64,000 nt of DNA from Acetoanaerobium pronyense (GTDB lineage Bacteria; Bacillota; Clostridia; Peptostreptococcales; Filifactoraceae): NCBI RefSeq assembly GCF_017874355.1, contig NZ_JAGGLI010000012.1, forward strand, positions 20,799 to 84,798, read 5' to 3'. A program made the position numbers and the translations under genes. A model generated the notes under the pieces. It was given only the letters and a program-made list of their open reading frames with translations, was not told the origin of the DNA and did no database searches. Shown in pieces: positions 32,591-43,243 of the stretch (position 1 is its first letter; each line of letters starts with the position of its first letter).

Positions 32591-34711
32591 TTAATAAACT
32601 GATATATTTACTTTGGAAAGATTTTTCATGGAGTTAATATCTGTAGCCATTATCCAGTTGTTAGATATAGTATATATAGTATCTCCAATATAAATTACTC
32701 TTCTTATTTCGTTATTATAAAGATAGTTATATGGATTGAAGTTTTCTATATGAGTTATGGTTCCTCTAAGGTCTATTCCATTTTCAGCAGATATATTATA
32801 TATATATGCCCCTTGAAATACCTGCTCTCCATAAGGAGGGAAACCATGGATATCTGACTTTGCATTCACAGGTAGTCTTGCAAGGGTCACTGGGAACCCC
32901 ATAAGACTTCTGTTTTTATCATACATAAGAGCCTTATGATTATATAAAAGTTCAGATTCTGTCCCTCTATCGCCTATTATCTCTACGTCTTTTTCCACTG
33001 GATTGGCAAAATCAGTAACATCAAATAAGGATATTTTCATACCTAGCTGAAACGCATTTCCTCCCATTTCCATAGTATCTTTACCAAACCCTATTATATG
33101 ATTTTCGTCAAATGGGTGCAGATAATCACTATAGCCTGGAATCTTAAGATATCCTAGCATCTTTGGCTCACTTGGACGGCTCATATCCATAACAAAAAAT
33201 GGATCTATGGTTTTGAATGTAACCATATATGCTCTATCTCCCATAAATCTCACAGAATATATTCTCTCTCCCTTTGCTATTCCATCGATTGAACCTACTC
33301 TATTCATGTCCTTGTCAAATACAGTGATTGAAGATCCGTTTTCAAAGTTCCAGTTATCTCTTGTATAAGCTACTCTAAAGTAACCATTGTGTTCATCCAT
33401 TGAAAACTGATTTAGTACATTTCCCTGTATTTTATTTTGGGCTTTAAAAACTATACTTTCATTTTCTATAGCAAACTTTTTGATATTTGTAGTTATCTTA
33501 GGGTTATAAGGCATTATAGGTCTGCCTGGTGGCCATATGTCAGGAGCTATCTTGGACTCTATTTCTTGATTTTCAATGTCTTCTTCACTCATAGGTTGCT
33601 CTGGTCCATCAATTATTGGCATAGGAAATGGCATTATATAATATGGCATTTCTTGGTATGTCAGATACATACTATCTGATGTCATATATACATTATCTGC
33701 ATTTCCAACAAAGGAAGTTACTTTAGTCTCCTTATTATCCAAAATATCTGTACTAGATATAAGCACTATTGAGCTTGAAGGATATCTTGGGTATATCATT
33801 ATTTTTCCTGGATCGATAGTTTTATATTCTTCACCTGCAATACTATCTTTATATCTTGGAAATGGAACCCCTTCCCATGGATAATAAACATAATGACTGC
33901 TTATTATATGAATATCAGAGCCTATCTTTCTTGATGATACATAGTTTCCTTCTTGCTCAATCACTCTTTTTAAAACTGGTTTTTGTCTATCTGTCACATC
34001 ATATATTACGGCTTTTGCAAAGCTGCCCTTAGGTCCATAGGAATTTCCAAGGACCACTAAAGTATCTTTATCAATGTATAGCTCTGTAGGATAAAGGGCT
34101 TCATGAAGGTATCCTATTGTAGACATTAACTTCATACTTTCCTTTGCTGCACTTACTATTACTACTTGATTGTCCTTTAGATAGTATATATACTGACCGT
34201 CTGTCTTTACTATATCAGATTCATCTACTCCTTCAACTTGAACATTTGTATTACTCATGCCTCCCATATCAGAGCCATTTCCTGATCCTTTTGCAGCTTC
34301 ATCTGCAACTGTCATCTCAGGAACTGCCTCTCTATAATATGAGCCCTGAATTTGAGAAATCCTCTTTAGATTTTCCTCTGAGTTTAAAAACAGTTCTCCA
34401 CTATATTTTGATAACTCATAGGTTCCAAGATTAGTCTTGATACTAACCTTTGTTTCACTCAAGTCGTAAAGAGGAATAATAACTGCCTCACGCTTAGTCT
34501 TTAGATTTATGAGAATCGGTATCTCGTTGCTTTTCTCATCATATACCTTGATGTCTGTGTAGATGCTCTGTTCATTAATGTCTTTCGAAAACTTCATTAA
34601 TAAAGGTTCACTAAAATCGATACTATCCTGTGCATATGACGTATACCTATAAGAGCCTATAAGTACAAGCATCATACAGCTTACCAGAAAAAGACTAACA
34701 AGCCTTTTCAT
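32591..34711 (-). CDS. Secreted beta-propeller domain protein
   Basis: A 706-aa secreted protein. The signal peptide (about 1-28) ends near YTSYAQ. Residues about 30-110 form an N-terminal beta domain with a calcium- or Ig-like pattern. From about 150 the C-terminal beta-propeller region of the PF09826 type begins, with its hallmark VEGVDESDIVKTDGQYIYYL and repeated sheet motifs to the end. It is probably exposed at the cell surface. Role unknown; members are often encoded singly, as here. SD GGAGGAATG precedes ATG 34711. Confidence 0.9.
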   Translation of the reverse strand: MKRLVSLFLVSCMMLVLIGSYRYTSYAQDSIDFSEPLLMKFSKDINEQSIYTDIKVYDEKSNEIPILINLKTKREAVIIPLYDLSETKVSIKTNLGTYELSKYSGELFLNSEENLKRISQIQGSYYREAVPEMTVADEAAKGSGNGSDMGGMSNTNVQVEGVDESDIVKTDGQYIYYLKDNQVVIVSAAKESMKLMSTIGYLHEALYPTELYIDKDTLVVLGNSYGPKGSFAKAVIYDVTDRQKPVLKRVIEQEGNYVSSRKIGSDIHIISSHYVYYPWEGVPFPRYKDSIAGEEYKTIDPGKIMIYPRYPSSSIVLISSTDILDNKETKVTSFVGNADNVYMTSDSMYLTYQEMPYYIMPFPMPIIDGPEQPMSEEDIENQEIESKIAPDIWPPGRPIMPYNPKITTNIKKFAIENESIVFKAQNKIQGNVLNQFSMDEHNGYFRVAYTRDNWNFENGSSITVFDKDMNRVGSIDGIAKGERIYSVRFMGDRAYMVTFKTIDPFFVMDMSRPSEPKMLGYLKIPGYSDYLHPFDENHIIGFGKDTMEMGGNAFQLGMKISLFDVTDFANPVEKDVEIIGDRGTESELLYNHKALMYDKNRSLMGFPVTLARLPVNAKSDIHGFPPYGEQVFQGAYIYNISAENGIDLRGTITHIENFNPYNYLYNNEIRRVIYIGDTIYTISNNWIMATDINSMKNLSKVNISVY

Positions 34712-34833
34712 TTTCCATTCCTCCTTTTAATTGACCTATTATATTTATATCACTTTTTTAGTTAAACGTATCACAGTGTTACCACACTGTAAACTTTGTT
34801 ATCAAAATTTAACACTCTGGGATATATATGCGC

Positions 34834-34872
34834 AAAAAACCTCTGCACTAGTTTGTGCAGAGGTCTCTTTTT
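34834..34872 (-). terminator. Terminator after smpB
   Basis: On the minus strand, CCTCTGCACAAACTAGTGCAGAGG is followed by TTTTTT, just after the smpB stop. Confidence 0.88.
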
Positions 34873-35323
34873 AATAGTTTTTCATTTCTCTTTGCATTCT
34901 TCTTTCAGCATCTTTTTTTGCAAGGGATTGTCTCTTATCATAGGTCTTCTTACCCTTTGCAAGAGCCAGTTGAAGCTTAACCTTCCCTCTTTTGAGATAC
35001 ATAGAAAGAGGAATTAAGGAATATCCCTTTTGAGTAGTCTCTCCTATAAGCTTTCTGATTTCATATTTATGAAGAAGTAATCTTCTAACTCTAAGAGGAT
35101 CAACATTAAAGATGTTTCCTTGCTCATAAGGACTTATATGAACCTGTTTTAAAAAAACCTCTCCATTGTCAACAGAAGCATATCCTTCAGAAAGATTTAC
35201 TTTTCCAGCTCTTATGGATTTTACCTCTGTTCCTTTGAGCTCTATTCCAACCTCATAGGTTTCTATTATCTCATAATTAAAACGAGCTTTTCTATTTCGT
35301 GCTACAGTCTTTGTCTCTTCCAT
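34871..35323 (-). CDS. smpB: SsrA (tmRNA)-binding protein
   Basis: A 150-aa Smp[27 protein letters not shown] at the N-terminus, an OB-fold core and the basic C-terminal tail ending [14 protein letters not shown]. It binds tmRNA and brings it to stalled ribosomes for trans-translation. No ssrA gene follows in the 160 nt before the next gene, so the RNA lies elsewhere. It sits downstream of fprA and rnr. RNase R also acts in tmRNA maturation and clearance of faulty mRNA. Confidence 0.97.
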   Translation of the reverse strand: MEETKTVARNRKARFNYEIIETYEVGIELKGTEVKSIRAGKVNLSEGYASVDNGEVFLKQVHISPYEQGNIFNVDPLRVRRLLLHKYEIRKLIGETTQKGYSLIPLSMYLKRGKVKLQLALAKGKKTYDKRQSLAKKDAERRMQREMKNY

Positions 35324-35340
35324 CTTACCACCTTTTATCT

Positions 35341-36534
35341 TTAGGCTTTAAGTCTCTTGGCCATCTCCTTAGCTATTTCTGCACACTTATCTAAATCTTC
35401 TACAGTCGGAGAGCATTTAGCTTCTACAACATTTTCTATGAAGTCATATTCGCATGTTTCTGCAAATCCTCTCAGGCTCTTCACGGCTCCACCGCTCCAG
35501 CTATATGATCCAAATACTCCAAGTATATGATTTCTCATATTATTCATTTGGATTACATTCACAAGGTGCTTCATTGGAGGGAATAATCCATTATTATATG
35601 TGCAGCTTCCTAGTATTAAACCTTTATACTTCCAAACCTCATTTATTATATGTGAAACATGAGTTTTAGATACATCATACATCTTTATATTTTTTATTCC
35701 CTCTTCAGCAAGGACTCTAGCTATGGTTTCTGCCATTATAGACGTATTTCCGTACATTGTTCCGTAAACAATTACAACACCTTCATCAGTGTCATATTTG
35801 CTCCACTTGTCGTAAAGCTCTATTATCTTTTCAGGTTTTGATCTCCAAACTGGACCGTGAACCGGACAAATCATTGATATTTCAAGCTTTTCTAGTTTTT
35901 TAATTGCCATTTGAACCTGCTTGCTGTGTTTTCCAACTATATTGGAGTAATATCTTCTTGTCTCAGATTCGTAAAAATCCCAGTTTATTTCATCATCAAA
36001 TATAGGACCATCAAGTGCTCCAAATCCTCCAAAAGCATCCTGAGAGAATAATATTTTGTCTTTATCATCAAAGCTTACCATAGATTCTGGCCAGTGAACC
36101 ATTGGAGTCATATAGAAGGTTAATTTTCTATCTCCAAGATCAAGAGAATCCCCTTCTTTTACCTCTAAAAAGTTCCCAGTAATACCATAGAAAGCTTCAA
36201 GAAAATCTTGAGTTTTTTTGTTTCCAACAAGTGTAACCTCTGGATACATGTCTACAACCGATTTTATGGACCCTGAGTGATCAGGCTCCATATGATGTAT
36301 TACAAGATAATCAAGCTTTCTATCCCCTAATATTCCAGTTAGTTTTGAAAGAAGATTATCAACTTTAGTGATTTTTACAGTATCTAAAAGAGCAGTTTTT
36401 TCTCCATCAATAAGATATGAATTGTATGAAATTCCATTATCTAGAGGCCACATATTTTCAAATAAATGTGTCTCTCTATCATTCACCCCTATATAATGCA
36501 GATTATCTGTAATTTTGACAGACAAGGTATTCAT
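35341..36534 (-). CDS. fprA: FprA family A-type flavoprotein (flavodiiron protein)
   Basis: A 397-aa flavodiiron protein. The N-terminal beta-lactamase domain has diiron ligands in [10 protein letters not shown] (HxExDH), FSQDAFGG and CPVHGPVW. The C-terminal flavodoxin domain (from about 250) has the FMN loop YGTMYGNTS. It reduces O2 to water and/or NO to N2O using reduced rubredoxin or other donors and protects anaerobes from oxygen. SD AAAGGGGA precedes ATG 36534. It lies 17 nt upstream of smpB. Confidence 0.96.
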   Translation of the reverse strand: MNTLSVKITDNLHYIGVNDRETHLFENMWPLDNGISYNSYLIDGEKTALLDTVKITKVDNLLSKLTGILGDRKLDYLVIHHMEPDHSGSIKSVVDMYPEVTLVGNKKTQDFLEAFYGITGNFLEVKEGDSLDLGDRKLTFYMTPMVHWPESMVSFDDKDKILFSQDAFGGFGALDGPIFDDEINWDFYESETRRYYSNIVGKHSKQVQMAIKKLEKLEISMICPVHGPVWRSKPEKIIELYDKWSKYDTDEGVVIVYGTMYGNTSIMAETIARVLAEEGIKNIKMYDVSKTHVSHIINEVWKYKGLILGSCTYNNGLFPPMKHLVNVIQMNNMRNHILGVFGSYSWSGGAVKSLRGFAETCEYDFIENVVEAKCSPTVEDLDKCAEIAKEMAKRLKA

Positions 36535-36621
36535 AAATATTTAATCCCCTTTCAAATTTTAATATTGATTATTTAATTTTATATATCATCTTCATATTAT
36601 AATTTTCACAATAATATATTA

Positions 36622-38745
36622 TCATATTTTTTCAACGAGGGTGAAGTTAATTTCCCTCATACTAAGGTTTACATTATCAACTTTTATTTTTACCCTGTCT
36701 CCAATTTTAAATGTCTTTTTCGTATGCTCTCCCATTAAGGTTAGATTCTTTTCGTCATATATATAATAGTCATCTGAAAGGTCATGGAGTCTTATAAGAC
36801 CTTCTATAGTATTGTAAAGCTCTATAAACATTCCAAAGGATGTTATAGAGGATATTATACCTTCAAACTCTTCTCCTATATGCTGAACCATATACTCAGC
36901 TTTTCTCAGATCCTCTATCTGTCTTTGGGCTTCATCAGCTTCTCTTTCTCTAATTGAAGACTGCTCTGCTGCCTTTTCAACTATAACCTTTAGATTTTCT
37001 AGCCTTTGCTCTACTATCTTTCCTTTTAGATATTCCTTTATAATCCTGTGAATCTGAAGATCAGGATATCTTCTTATAGGAGATGTAAAGTGACAGTAGT
37101 ATTTTGCCGCAAGTCCAAAATGGCCTGTTCCTTGGGGTGAGTATCTCGCCTGTTTAAGAGATCTAAGCATTATAGTAGATATTACAAGCTCTTCCTTTGT
37201 TCCTTCTATATCTTCAAGTAGTTTTTGGAGTTCCTTTGGATGCATATCTTCAATCTCACCCTTTAGGCTATAACCAAAGGCAGAAATAAATGAAGCGAGA
37301 TTTTGCATTTTTTCTGGGTCAGGATTTTCATGTACTCTATATACAAAAGGTATTTGAGCCCAGTGAAACTGTTCTGCTACAGTCTCATTTGCAATAAGCA
37401 TGAACTCTTCTATTATTTTATTGGCTATTCTTCTATCATATTTTTTAATATCAACAACATTTCCTGCCTCATCCATTATTATCTTACTTTCAGGGAAATC
37501 AAAATCCATAGCTCCCCTTGAAAATCTTCTTTCCATAAGGATTCTAGCAAGTTCTTCTGAAAGCCTAAGCTCGTCAAGTACACCCGAAAACTCTTTAGCT
37601 TTTTCTTTATCGTCATTTTCTAATATGTCTGATACATCTTCGTAGATAAGCCTAGCTTTAGAGTTTATTACACTTTCTACAATCTGATGGTCCAAGACCT
37701 TTCCTTTTGGGCTGATTTCCATTATACAGGAAAGGGTTAGTCTATCTACATCTGGATGGAGTGAACATACTCCATTTGAAAGCTTAGGTGGAAGCATAGG
37801 TATTACAGTATCTACTAAATATACTGATGTTCCTCTTTTTATTGCTTCTTTGTCAAGAGGTTGACCCTCTCTCACATAATGAGATACATCGGCTATATGA
37901 ACACCTAGTTTATAGTTCCCATTTTCAAGCTTTTCAATAGAAATTGCATCGTCAAGATCCTTTGCATCTGCTCCATCTATAGTATATATATTGTGAGATC
38001 TAAGGTCTAATCTTTTTTCTATCTCATTTTTATCTATACTATCACTTATATCTTCTGCTTCTCTTAATACTTTTTTAGGAAATTCTTCTGGCAAGCCATT
38101 TTGCTTGATTATAGAAAGTACATCTACTCCCTTTTCCCCTTCTTTTCCAAGAATCTCAATTATCTTTCCTTCTGGATTTCTTCCCTTTTGAGGGAACTTA
38201 GTTATTCTGCAAACTACTATATGACCCGTCTTTGCATCCATTGAATCTTTTTTAGGAATGAATACATCAGCGGTTATTCTCTTATTTTCCGAAACTACAA
38301 ATCCAAAGTTTTTGGAACCTTCATATCTTCCTACAACCTCGGTAGTTCCCCTTTCAATTATTTTGATTACTTCACCCTCTACCCTGCTTTGAGCTGTTTC
38401 GCTAGCTACCTTTCTAGCAATTACTTTATCTCCGTGCATTGCACCGTTAAGGCCATTTGCAGGAACGAAAATATCTCGTTCACCCTCTACACCTATATCT
38501 AAAAATCCAAAGCCTCTTGGATGGACAGAGAGTCTCCCAACATACATATTCATTTTTTCAGGAACTCCGTATTTTTCTTTTTTGGTCTTGTAAATAAGAC
38601 CTTCTTCTTCCATTTCTTTTAATACATCATAAAAAATCTCCTTGTCCTTTTTCCCTATCTCAAAAATCTGAACAAGCTCTTGTTTCGATAGAGGCCTATA
38701 GGCTTCTTCTTTCATAAGCATGAGTACTTTATCTTTTATATTCAT
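36622..38745 (-). CDS. rnr: Ribonuclease R
   Basis: A 707-aa RNB-family 3'-5' exoribonuclease. An N-terminal winged-helix region (YRPLSKQELVQIFEIGKKD) precedes cold-shock domains (RLSVHPRGFGFLDIG), the catalytic RNB domain (DGADAKDLDDAISIE with Mg2+-binding aspartates; HFTSPIRRYPDLQIHR) and a C-terminal S1 domain (FEGIISSITSFGMFIEL). It degrades structured RNA and mRNA from stalled ribosomes. It is first in the unit rnr-fprA-smpB. SD AAAGGAGATAG precedes ATG 38745. Confidence 0.97.
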   Translation of the reverse strand: MNIKDKVLMLMKEEAYRPLSKQELVQIFEIGKKDKEIFYDVLKEMEEEGLIYKTKKEKYGVPEKMNMYVGRLSVHPRGFGFLDIGVEGERDIFVPANGLNGAMHGDKVIARKVASETAQSRVEGEVIKIIERGTTEVVGRYEGSKNFGFVVSENKRITADVFIPKKDSMDAKTGHIVVCRITKFPQKGRNPEGKIIEILGKEGEKGVDVLSIIKQNGLPEEFPKKVLREAEDISDSIDKNEIEKRLDLRSHNIYTIDGADAKDLDDAISIEKLENGNYKLGVHIADVSHYVREGQPLDKEAIKRGTSVYLVDTVIPMLPPKLSNGVCSLHPDVDRLTLSCIMEISPKGKVLDHQIVESVINSKARLIYEDVSDILENDDKEKAKEFSGVLDELRLSEELARILMERRFSRGAMDFDFPESKIIMDEAGNVVDIKKYDRRIANKIIEEFMLIANETVAEQFHWAQIPFVYRVHENPDPEKMQNLASFISAFGYSLKGEIEDMHPKELQKLLEDIEGTKEELVISTIMLRSLKQARYSPQGTGHFGLAAKYYCHFTSPIRRYPDLQIHRIIKEYLKGKIVEQRLENLKVIVEKAAEQSSIREREADEAQRQIEDLRKAEYMVQHIGEEFEGIISSITSFGMFIELYNTIEGLIRLHDLSDDYYIYDEKNLTLMGEHTKKTFKIGDRVKIKVDNVNLSMREINFTLVEKI

Positions 38746-38858
38746 AGCTATCTCCTTTACAGACCCATATTTTTTTGATTATACCCTAATAATTAAAATA
38801 TATACAAAATTCTCTCAAACCATGCTTTCACAAAGAGAATTTATATAATTGCCTTTTA

Positions 38859-38887
38859 TTGACATCCACCTTGGTTCCATATAGAAT
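38859..38887 (+). promoter_or_regulatory. Sigma-A promoter of prfC
   Basis: TTGACA (38859-38864), a 17-bp spacer and TAGAAT (38882-38887), 57 bp before the start codon. Near consensus. Confidence 0.7.
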
Positions 38888-38943
38888 AAAATGATTGATA
38901 CAAACTAAATATTTCAATTTAATTAAGGAAGGTAAAAAAATTA

Positions 38944-40542
38944 ATGCATACTACAGATTTCATAGAAAAGGTTAAAAAAAGAAGGACTTTTGCTATTATA
39001 TCCCATCCTGATGCTGGAAAAACAACTCTTACAGAAAAATTCTTACTATACGGAGGAGCAATAAGACTTGCAGGTTCCGTAAAATCAAGAAGATCTCAAA
39101 AGCATGCGGTTTCTGACTGGATGGAAATAGAAAAACAAAGAGGTATATCCGTAACATCAAGTGTACTTCAGTTTAATTATAACGATTATTGCATCAATAT
39201 ACTAGATACCCCTGGCCACCAGGATTTTAGTGAGGATACATATAGAACACTTATGGCTGCAGATAGCGCAGTAATGGTAATAGACTGTGCAAAAGGTGTA
39301 GAGGATCAGACAAAAAAGCTGTTTCAGGTTTGTAAGATGAGGGGAATACCTATATTTACCTTCGTTAACAAAATGGATAGAATGGGTAAAGACCCTTTTG
39401 AACTAATGGAAGAAGTGGAGAGTGTACTTGGAATTCGCTCTTACCCTATGAACTGGCCAGTGGGACAAGGAAGAGATTTTAAAGGTGTATTTAACCGTCA
39501 AAAAAGTCAGGTTGAGCTTTTTGAAGGAAGCAACCATGGTCAAAATCTAGGAGAAATAGTTACTGGAAGCCTTGGCGATTCCAAGTTCAACGAGCTTTTA
39601 GGTTCGTCCCTTCATAATCAGCTTATAAATGACATAGAGCTTCTTGATATGGCTGGTGATGAATTTGACATGGACAAAATACTAAGTGGAGATCTTACTC
39701 CAGTATTTTTCGGAAGTGCTCTTACAAATTTTGGAGTACAGCCATTCTTGGAGTCATTCTTAGATTTGACCCCTCCTCCAGCTCCAAGAATTAGTAATAA
39801 TGGACCAATAGATCCTGCTTCTGAAAATTTTTCAGGCTTTATCTTTAAGATTCAAGCAAACATGAACCCTACCCATAGAGATAGAATAGCATTTTTGAGA
39901 ATTTGCTCAGGAAAATTCGAAAAGGGTATGAGTGTAAATCATGTACAAGAAAATAAGAAGGTAAGACTTGCTCAACCTCAGCAGTTTATGGCTCAAGATA
40001 GAGTTATAGTCGAAGAAGCATACCCTGGAGATATAATTGGTATACACGATCCTGGGATATTTAGAATTGGCGATACCCTATGTCAGGACAACTCTAAGGT
40101 CAAGTTTGAAGGCATACCATCATTTGCTCCAGAGCATTTTGCAAAAATATACGCTAAAAACTCTCTGAAGAGAAAACAATTTCAAAAAGGTATTACTCAG
40201 CTTGCTGAAGAGGGAAGTATACAGGTATTCAAAAGACCTAATATAGGAATAGAAGAGCTTATAGTTGGAGTAGTAGGATCTCTACAGTTTGAAGTACTTG
40301 AATATAGACTTAAAAATGAGTATGGAGTAGACATCCTGATGGAGAGACTTCCATATAGATATATCAGATGGGTAGATATGGAAGGTTTTGATCCAAAAAA
40401 CTTTAGCATCACCATGGATACTATGATTGTTGTGGATGAAGATGAGGATCCTGTACTTATATTCCAAAACGAATGGTCTATTAATATGGTTAAAGAACGA
40501 AATCCAAAGGCTATTCTTAAAGAAATATCTCTTAGAAAGTAA
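38944..40542 (+). CDS. prfC: Peptide chain release factor 3 (RF3)
   Basis: A 532-aa translational GTPase with P-loop SHPDAGKTTLTEK, G3 DTPGHQDFSEDT and G4 NKMDR. The domains GTP-binding, beta-barrel and C-terminal III follow in order (about 1-270, 285-380, 390-532). It recycles RF1 and RF2 and contributes to translation fidelity. Length and motifs are complete. SD GGAAGG precedes ATG 38944. Confidence 0.97.
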   Translation: MHTTDFIEKVKKRRTFAIISHPDAGKTTLTEKFLLYGGAIRLAGSVKSRRSQKHAVSDWMEIEKQRGISVTSSVLQFNYNDYCINILDTPGHQDFSEDTYRTLMAADSAVMVIDCAKGVEDQTKKLFQVCKMRGIPIFTFVNKMDRMGKDPFELMEEVESVLGIRSYPMNWPVGQGRDFKGVFNRQKSQVELFEGSNHGQNLGEIVTGSLGDSKFNELLGSSLHNQLINDIELLDMAGDEFDMDKILSGDLTPVFFGSALTNFGVQPFLESFLDLTPPPAPRISNNGPIDPASENFSGFIFKIQANMNPTHRDRIAFLRICSGKFEKGMSVNHVQENKKVRLAQPQQFMAQDRVIVEEAYPGDIIGIHDPGIFRIGDTLCQDNSKVKFEGIPSFAPEHFAKIYAKNSLKRKQFQKGITQLAEEGSIQVFKRPNIGIEELIVGVVGSLQFEVLEYRLKNEYGVDILMERLPYRYIRWVDMEGFDPKNFSITMDTMIVVDEDEDPVLIFQNEWSINMVKERNPKAILKEISLRK

Positions 40543-40559
40543 TCTCTTAAATTTATATT

Positions 40560-40604
40560 AAAGGGCTATCAGGAAGATTTTTACTCCTTCCTAATAGCCC
40601 TTTA
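40560..40604. terminator. Bidirectional terminator between prfC and cbiO
   Basis: AAAGGGCTATcAGGAAG pairs with CTTCCTaATAGCCCTTTA across an AT-rich loop. Confidence 0.85.
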
Positions 40605-40627
40605 TTTGCTAAGAAAGCAATAATAGT

Positions 40628-41449
40628 TCATTTTTTTTGTTCATTTTTCATTCTGTTGTGATATTCATAAAGCTCACTTTCATTTTTGAAAAGAGGATAT
40701 CCTAGGTTTTTATGGATTTTAACTAGCCATGGTTCATTAAGTCCAGAGCTTTTTAATAAATCGTTTTTTAAAAATATATCTTCCACTTTGCCTTCTCCTA
40801 TTATCTGCCCTTGATTTAGAACATATACGTACTCACACACATTGTATATCAGGTCCATATCATGACTGGAGACAACAACTGTTTTTTCCTGTTTGTTAGA
40901 GAGTGATAAAAGTATATCCTCTACAGATTTTGTAACAAGGGGGTCAAGTCCTGCAGTAGGCTCATCAAAAAACAATACCTTATTGTCCATAGATATTACT
41001 CCTGCAATAGCTACTCTTTTTTTCTGGCCATGACTTAAAAAATGAACAGGTTTATTAGAAAATTCAGCCGCTTCTACCCTTTTTAGCGCATCTTCTACTC
41101 TTATCTTTATTTCATCTTCAGAAACACCTAGATTTCTTAATCCAAAAGCAATATCATCATATACATTTGAAAAAAATATCTGCCTTTCTGGATCTTGAAA
41201 AACTATACCTACTTCTTTTCTAAACTCCCTCAAAGATGGCTTACTATAGCTTAAAGGCTTTCCTCTAAATAGTATTTGACCTGACTTTGGCTTTAATACT
41301 CCTGTGAAATTTAAAAATAAAGTTGATTTTCCTGCTCCATTTGAGCCGATAATTCCTATACTCTTGCTTTTAGAAAGATCTATAGATATATCCTTTAGGG
41401 CAACTGTACCATCTTCATATATAGAGGTCACATTTTTCATCTCAAGCAT
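40628..41449 (-). CDS. cbiO: Energy-coupling factor ABC transporter ATPase (CbiO type)
   Basis: A 273-aa ATPase with Walker A GSNGAGKSTLF, Q-loop FQDPERQIFFSNVYDD, signature LSHGQKKRVAIAG and Walker B VLFFDEPTAGLDP. It powers the CbiMNQ complex for cobalt or nickel import. It overlaps the cbiQ gene by 8 nt. ATG 41449 follows GGAGG in cbiQ. Last gene of the unit. Confidence 0.95.
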   Translation of the reverse strand: MLEMKNVTSIYEDGTVALKDISIDLSKSKSIGIIGSNGAGKSTLFLNFTGVLKPKSGQILFRGKPLSYSKPSLREFRKEVGIVFQDPERQIFFSNVYDDIAFGLRNLGVSEDEIKIRVEDALKRVEAAEFSNKPVHFLSHGQKKRVAIAGVISMDNKVLFFDEPTAGLDPLVTKSVEDILLSLSNKQEKTVVVSSHDMDLIYNVCEYVYVLNQGQIIGEGKVEDIFLKNDLLKSSGLNEPWLVKIHKNLGYPLFKNESELYEYHNRMKNEQKK

Positions 41450-42152
41450 TTTCTTGGCCTCCTGCTCCCTTTCCTATATGAAACTCTCCATCAAAAAGTT
41501 TCATATCAAGCACTATTTGCATATCCTTATATCTCCTCATAACCCTCACAAAAAGAGTCTTAATAAGTATCGAAAGGGACAAGTAAGAGTTTTTCATGTT
41601 GATATATCCAAACCTTAGTTCTTGGGCTCTGTATATTTCTAAAGACTCTTCTAACAATATAAAAATAAACCTGTATATAAGACTGTAAATTTCTAAAAAC
41701 AGACTTGGAATTCTGAGTTTTTGCATTGTATATATCTGCTGATCCATTGGAGTAGTGAGTGTCAAAAAATAAAGTGATACAAGTGAAGACATTGACCTCA
41801 AAAAAAGTAGCAAGGCATTTTTCAGACCTATAAGTGTAACGCCTCCATAAAAAAACTTCAAGTCTATGCTATACAAAAACACATCAGAATCTGAAGAAAA
41901 AGATACAAGTATAGCAATCATACTAGTTAATAGAAATGCAAAAGGAATCAGTATCATCTTCATATAATTTTTCAAAGGTATTCCTGCTAAAAAAACTGTT
42001 GCATAAAATCCCCCACAGATTATTCCAATAAAGAAATACATATTTTTATTTATTAAAGCTAAAGCTATAAATGTTAAAGATAACCCTATTTTGAGTCTAG
42101 GATTGATACTCTTTAGTTTATTCGTATACGCAAATTTATCTATTATTAGCAT
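41442..42152 (-). CDS. cbiQ: Energy-coupling factor transmembrane component (CbiQ type)
   Basis: A 236-aa membrane protein with five or six helices and the start FAYTNKLKSINPRLKIGLSL, typical of CbiQ/EcfT. The C-terminal cytosolic region contains an AQELRFGYIN-type coupling helix that contacts the ATPase. It spans the membrane between the CbiM substrate unit and CbiO. SD AAGAAGG precedes ATG 42152. Confidence 0.92.
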   Translation of the reverse strand: MLIIDKFAYTNKLKSINPRLKIGLSLTFIALALINKNMYFFIGIICGGFYATVFLAGIPLKNYMKMILIPFAFLLTSMIAILVSFSSDSDVFLYSIDLKFFYGGVTLIGLKNALLLFLRSMSSLVSLYFLTLTTPMDQQIYTMQKLRIPSLFLEIYSLIYRFIFILLEESLEIYRAQELRFGYINMKNSYLSLSILIKTLFVRVMRRYKDMQIVLDMKLFDGEFHIGKGAGGQENA

Positions 42153-42234
42153 TTTTTACCTTCTTAAAAAATATTTTAATGTATTTCTCAGATTCCTAAG
42201 TTGAAATTTCTATTATAATCTAACATAATATTTT

Positions 42235-42534
42235 TTATTTGTTTTCAATTTGATTCTTATATGATCTTTTCCCTTTCATAAAACCAAAAAAATATCCTAT
42301 CGCTCCTGCCCCAATCGCAGCTTGAAGAGAAAATATCAAAGTTTCTATTTCTCCGCTCTGAGGCTCAAAAAAGCTTGAGAACCAAGGTTCATAGTCCTCG
42401 TTAATCTCTGTAATAGCCTCCTCAGCCATTCCATCTGCACCCTCAAACGGAGCATCCTTCATAAATATAATAGGAAATGAAAATAAAACTATAACAAGTG
42501 CAAAGAGAGCTAAGTTTTTAGCCGATTTTCTCAA
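42235..42534 (-). CDS. cbiN: PDGLE/CbiN-like small membrane subunit
   Basis: A 99-aa protein with an N-terminal and a C-terminal membrane helix around an extracytoplasmic segment (APFEGADGMAEEAITEI) of the PDGLE/CbiN kind. It helps metal insertion into CbiM. The start is ambiguous: GTG 42552 gives 105 aa, but TTG 42534 is the codon 8 nt behind the SD AAGGGGG. Either overlaps the 3' end of cbiM. It is second in the cbiMNQO unit. Confidence 0.75.
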   Translation of the reverse strand: MRKSAKNLALFALVIVLFSFPIIFMKDAPFEGADGMAEEAITEINEDYEPWFSSFFEPQSGEIETLIFSLQAAIGAGAIGYFFGFMKGKRSYKNQIENK

Positions 42535-43243
42535 TTTCAAAACCCCCTTCACTTTGATATTCTAATAGCATATTGAAAATTATAACTGTAAGTATACCTT
42601 CTCCTATTGCTAAAGGAATTTGAGTAAAGGCAAATATTCCCACAAATTTTACAAAGGATCCTAAAACACCATTTACAGAATCTGGATGAGCCAGTGCAAG
42701 CTGAGCCGATGTGATTATATAGGTTCCAAGGTTTGCTAATGCCGCTCCTAAAAATACAGCTAAAGATCTGTTTTTATCTTTAAGGACTATATATATACCA
42801 TAAGCTATAAAGGGTCCCACGATTCCCATCGAAAATACATTTGCTCCAAGTGTAGTTATTCCTCCATGTGTAAGAAGGAGTGCTTGAAATATAAGTACTA
42901 TAAAACCAATTACTGCCATTGGCATAGGGCCAAAAACCATGGCTCCAAGACCAATTCCCGTTGGATGCGATGTACTTCCAGTAACTGAAGGAAGCTTTAG
43001 AGCCGAAAGAATAAATACAAAGGCTCCAACAAGTCCTAGTAAAAGCTTCTTATTTGGATTTTCATCTGTAATTTTTTTTATTCTAGAAAATCCAATCACT
43101 ATAAACGGTAGACTCACAACAGACCATAGACCTGCCCAAAAGGGGTCTAAAAAACCTTCCATAATATGCATCCCATTTGAATAAAGTGGAGTCAATAAAA
43201 CAAGATAAAGAAGTACAAATATAATTTTTTTGATTTTTTTCAT
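42518..43243 (-). CDS. cbiM: Cobalt transport substrate-binding component CbiM
   Basis: A 241-aa membrane protein. A cleavable signal-like N-terminus ends before MHIMEGFLDP, the metal-binding N-terminal motif (Met-His) of CbiM/NikM proteins. GSTSHPTGIGLGAMVFGPMPM and THGGITTLGANVFSMGIVGP further support the family. A cobalamin riboswitch lies upstream, so cobalt is the likely metal, although nickel cannot be excluded by sequence. SD AAGGGGATTAG precedes ATG 43243. Confidence 0.93.
   Translation of the reverse strand: MKKIKKIIFVLLYLVLLTPLYSNGMHIMEGFLDPFWAGLWSVVSLPFIVIGFSRIKKITDENPNKKLLLGLVGAFVFILSALKLPSVTGSTSHPTGIGLGAMVFGPMPMAVIGFIVLIFQALLLTHGGITTLGANVFSMGIVGPFIAYGIYIVLKDKNRSLAVFLGAALANLGTYIITSAQLALAHPDSVNGVLGSFVKFVGIFAFTQIPLAIGEGILTVIIFNMLLEYQSEGGFEIEKIG

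Noticed and set aside
34712..34870. Expected tmRNA gene (ssrA) next to smpB
   Set aside because: The gap after smpB is only 160 nt and holds a simple terminator, with no tRNA-like ends or tag-coding stretch.
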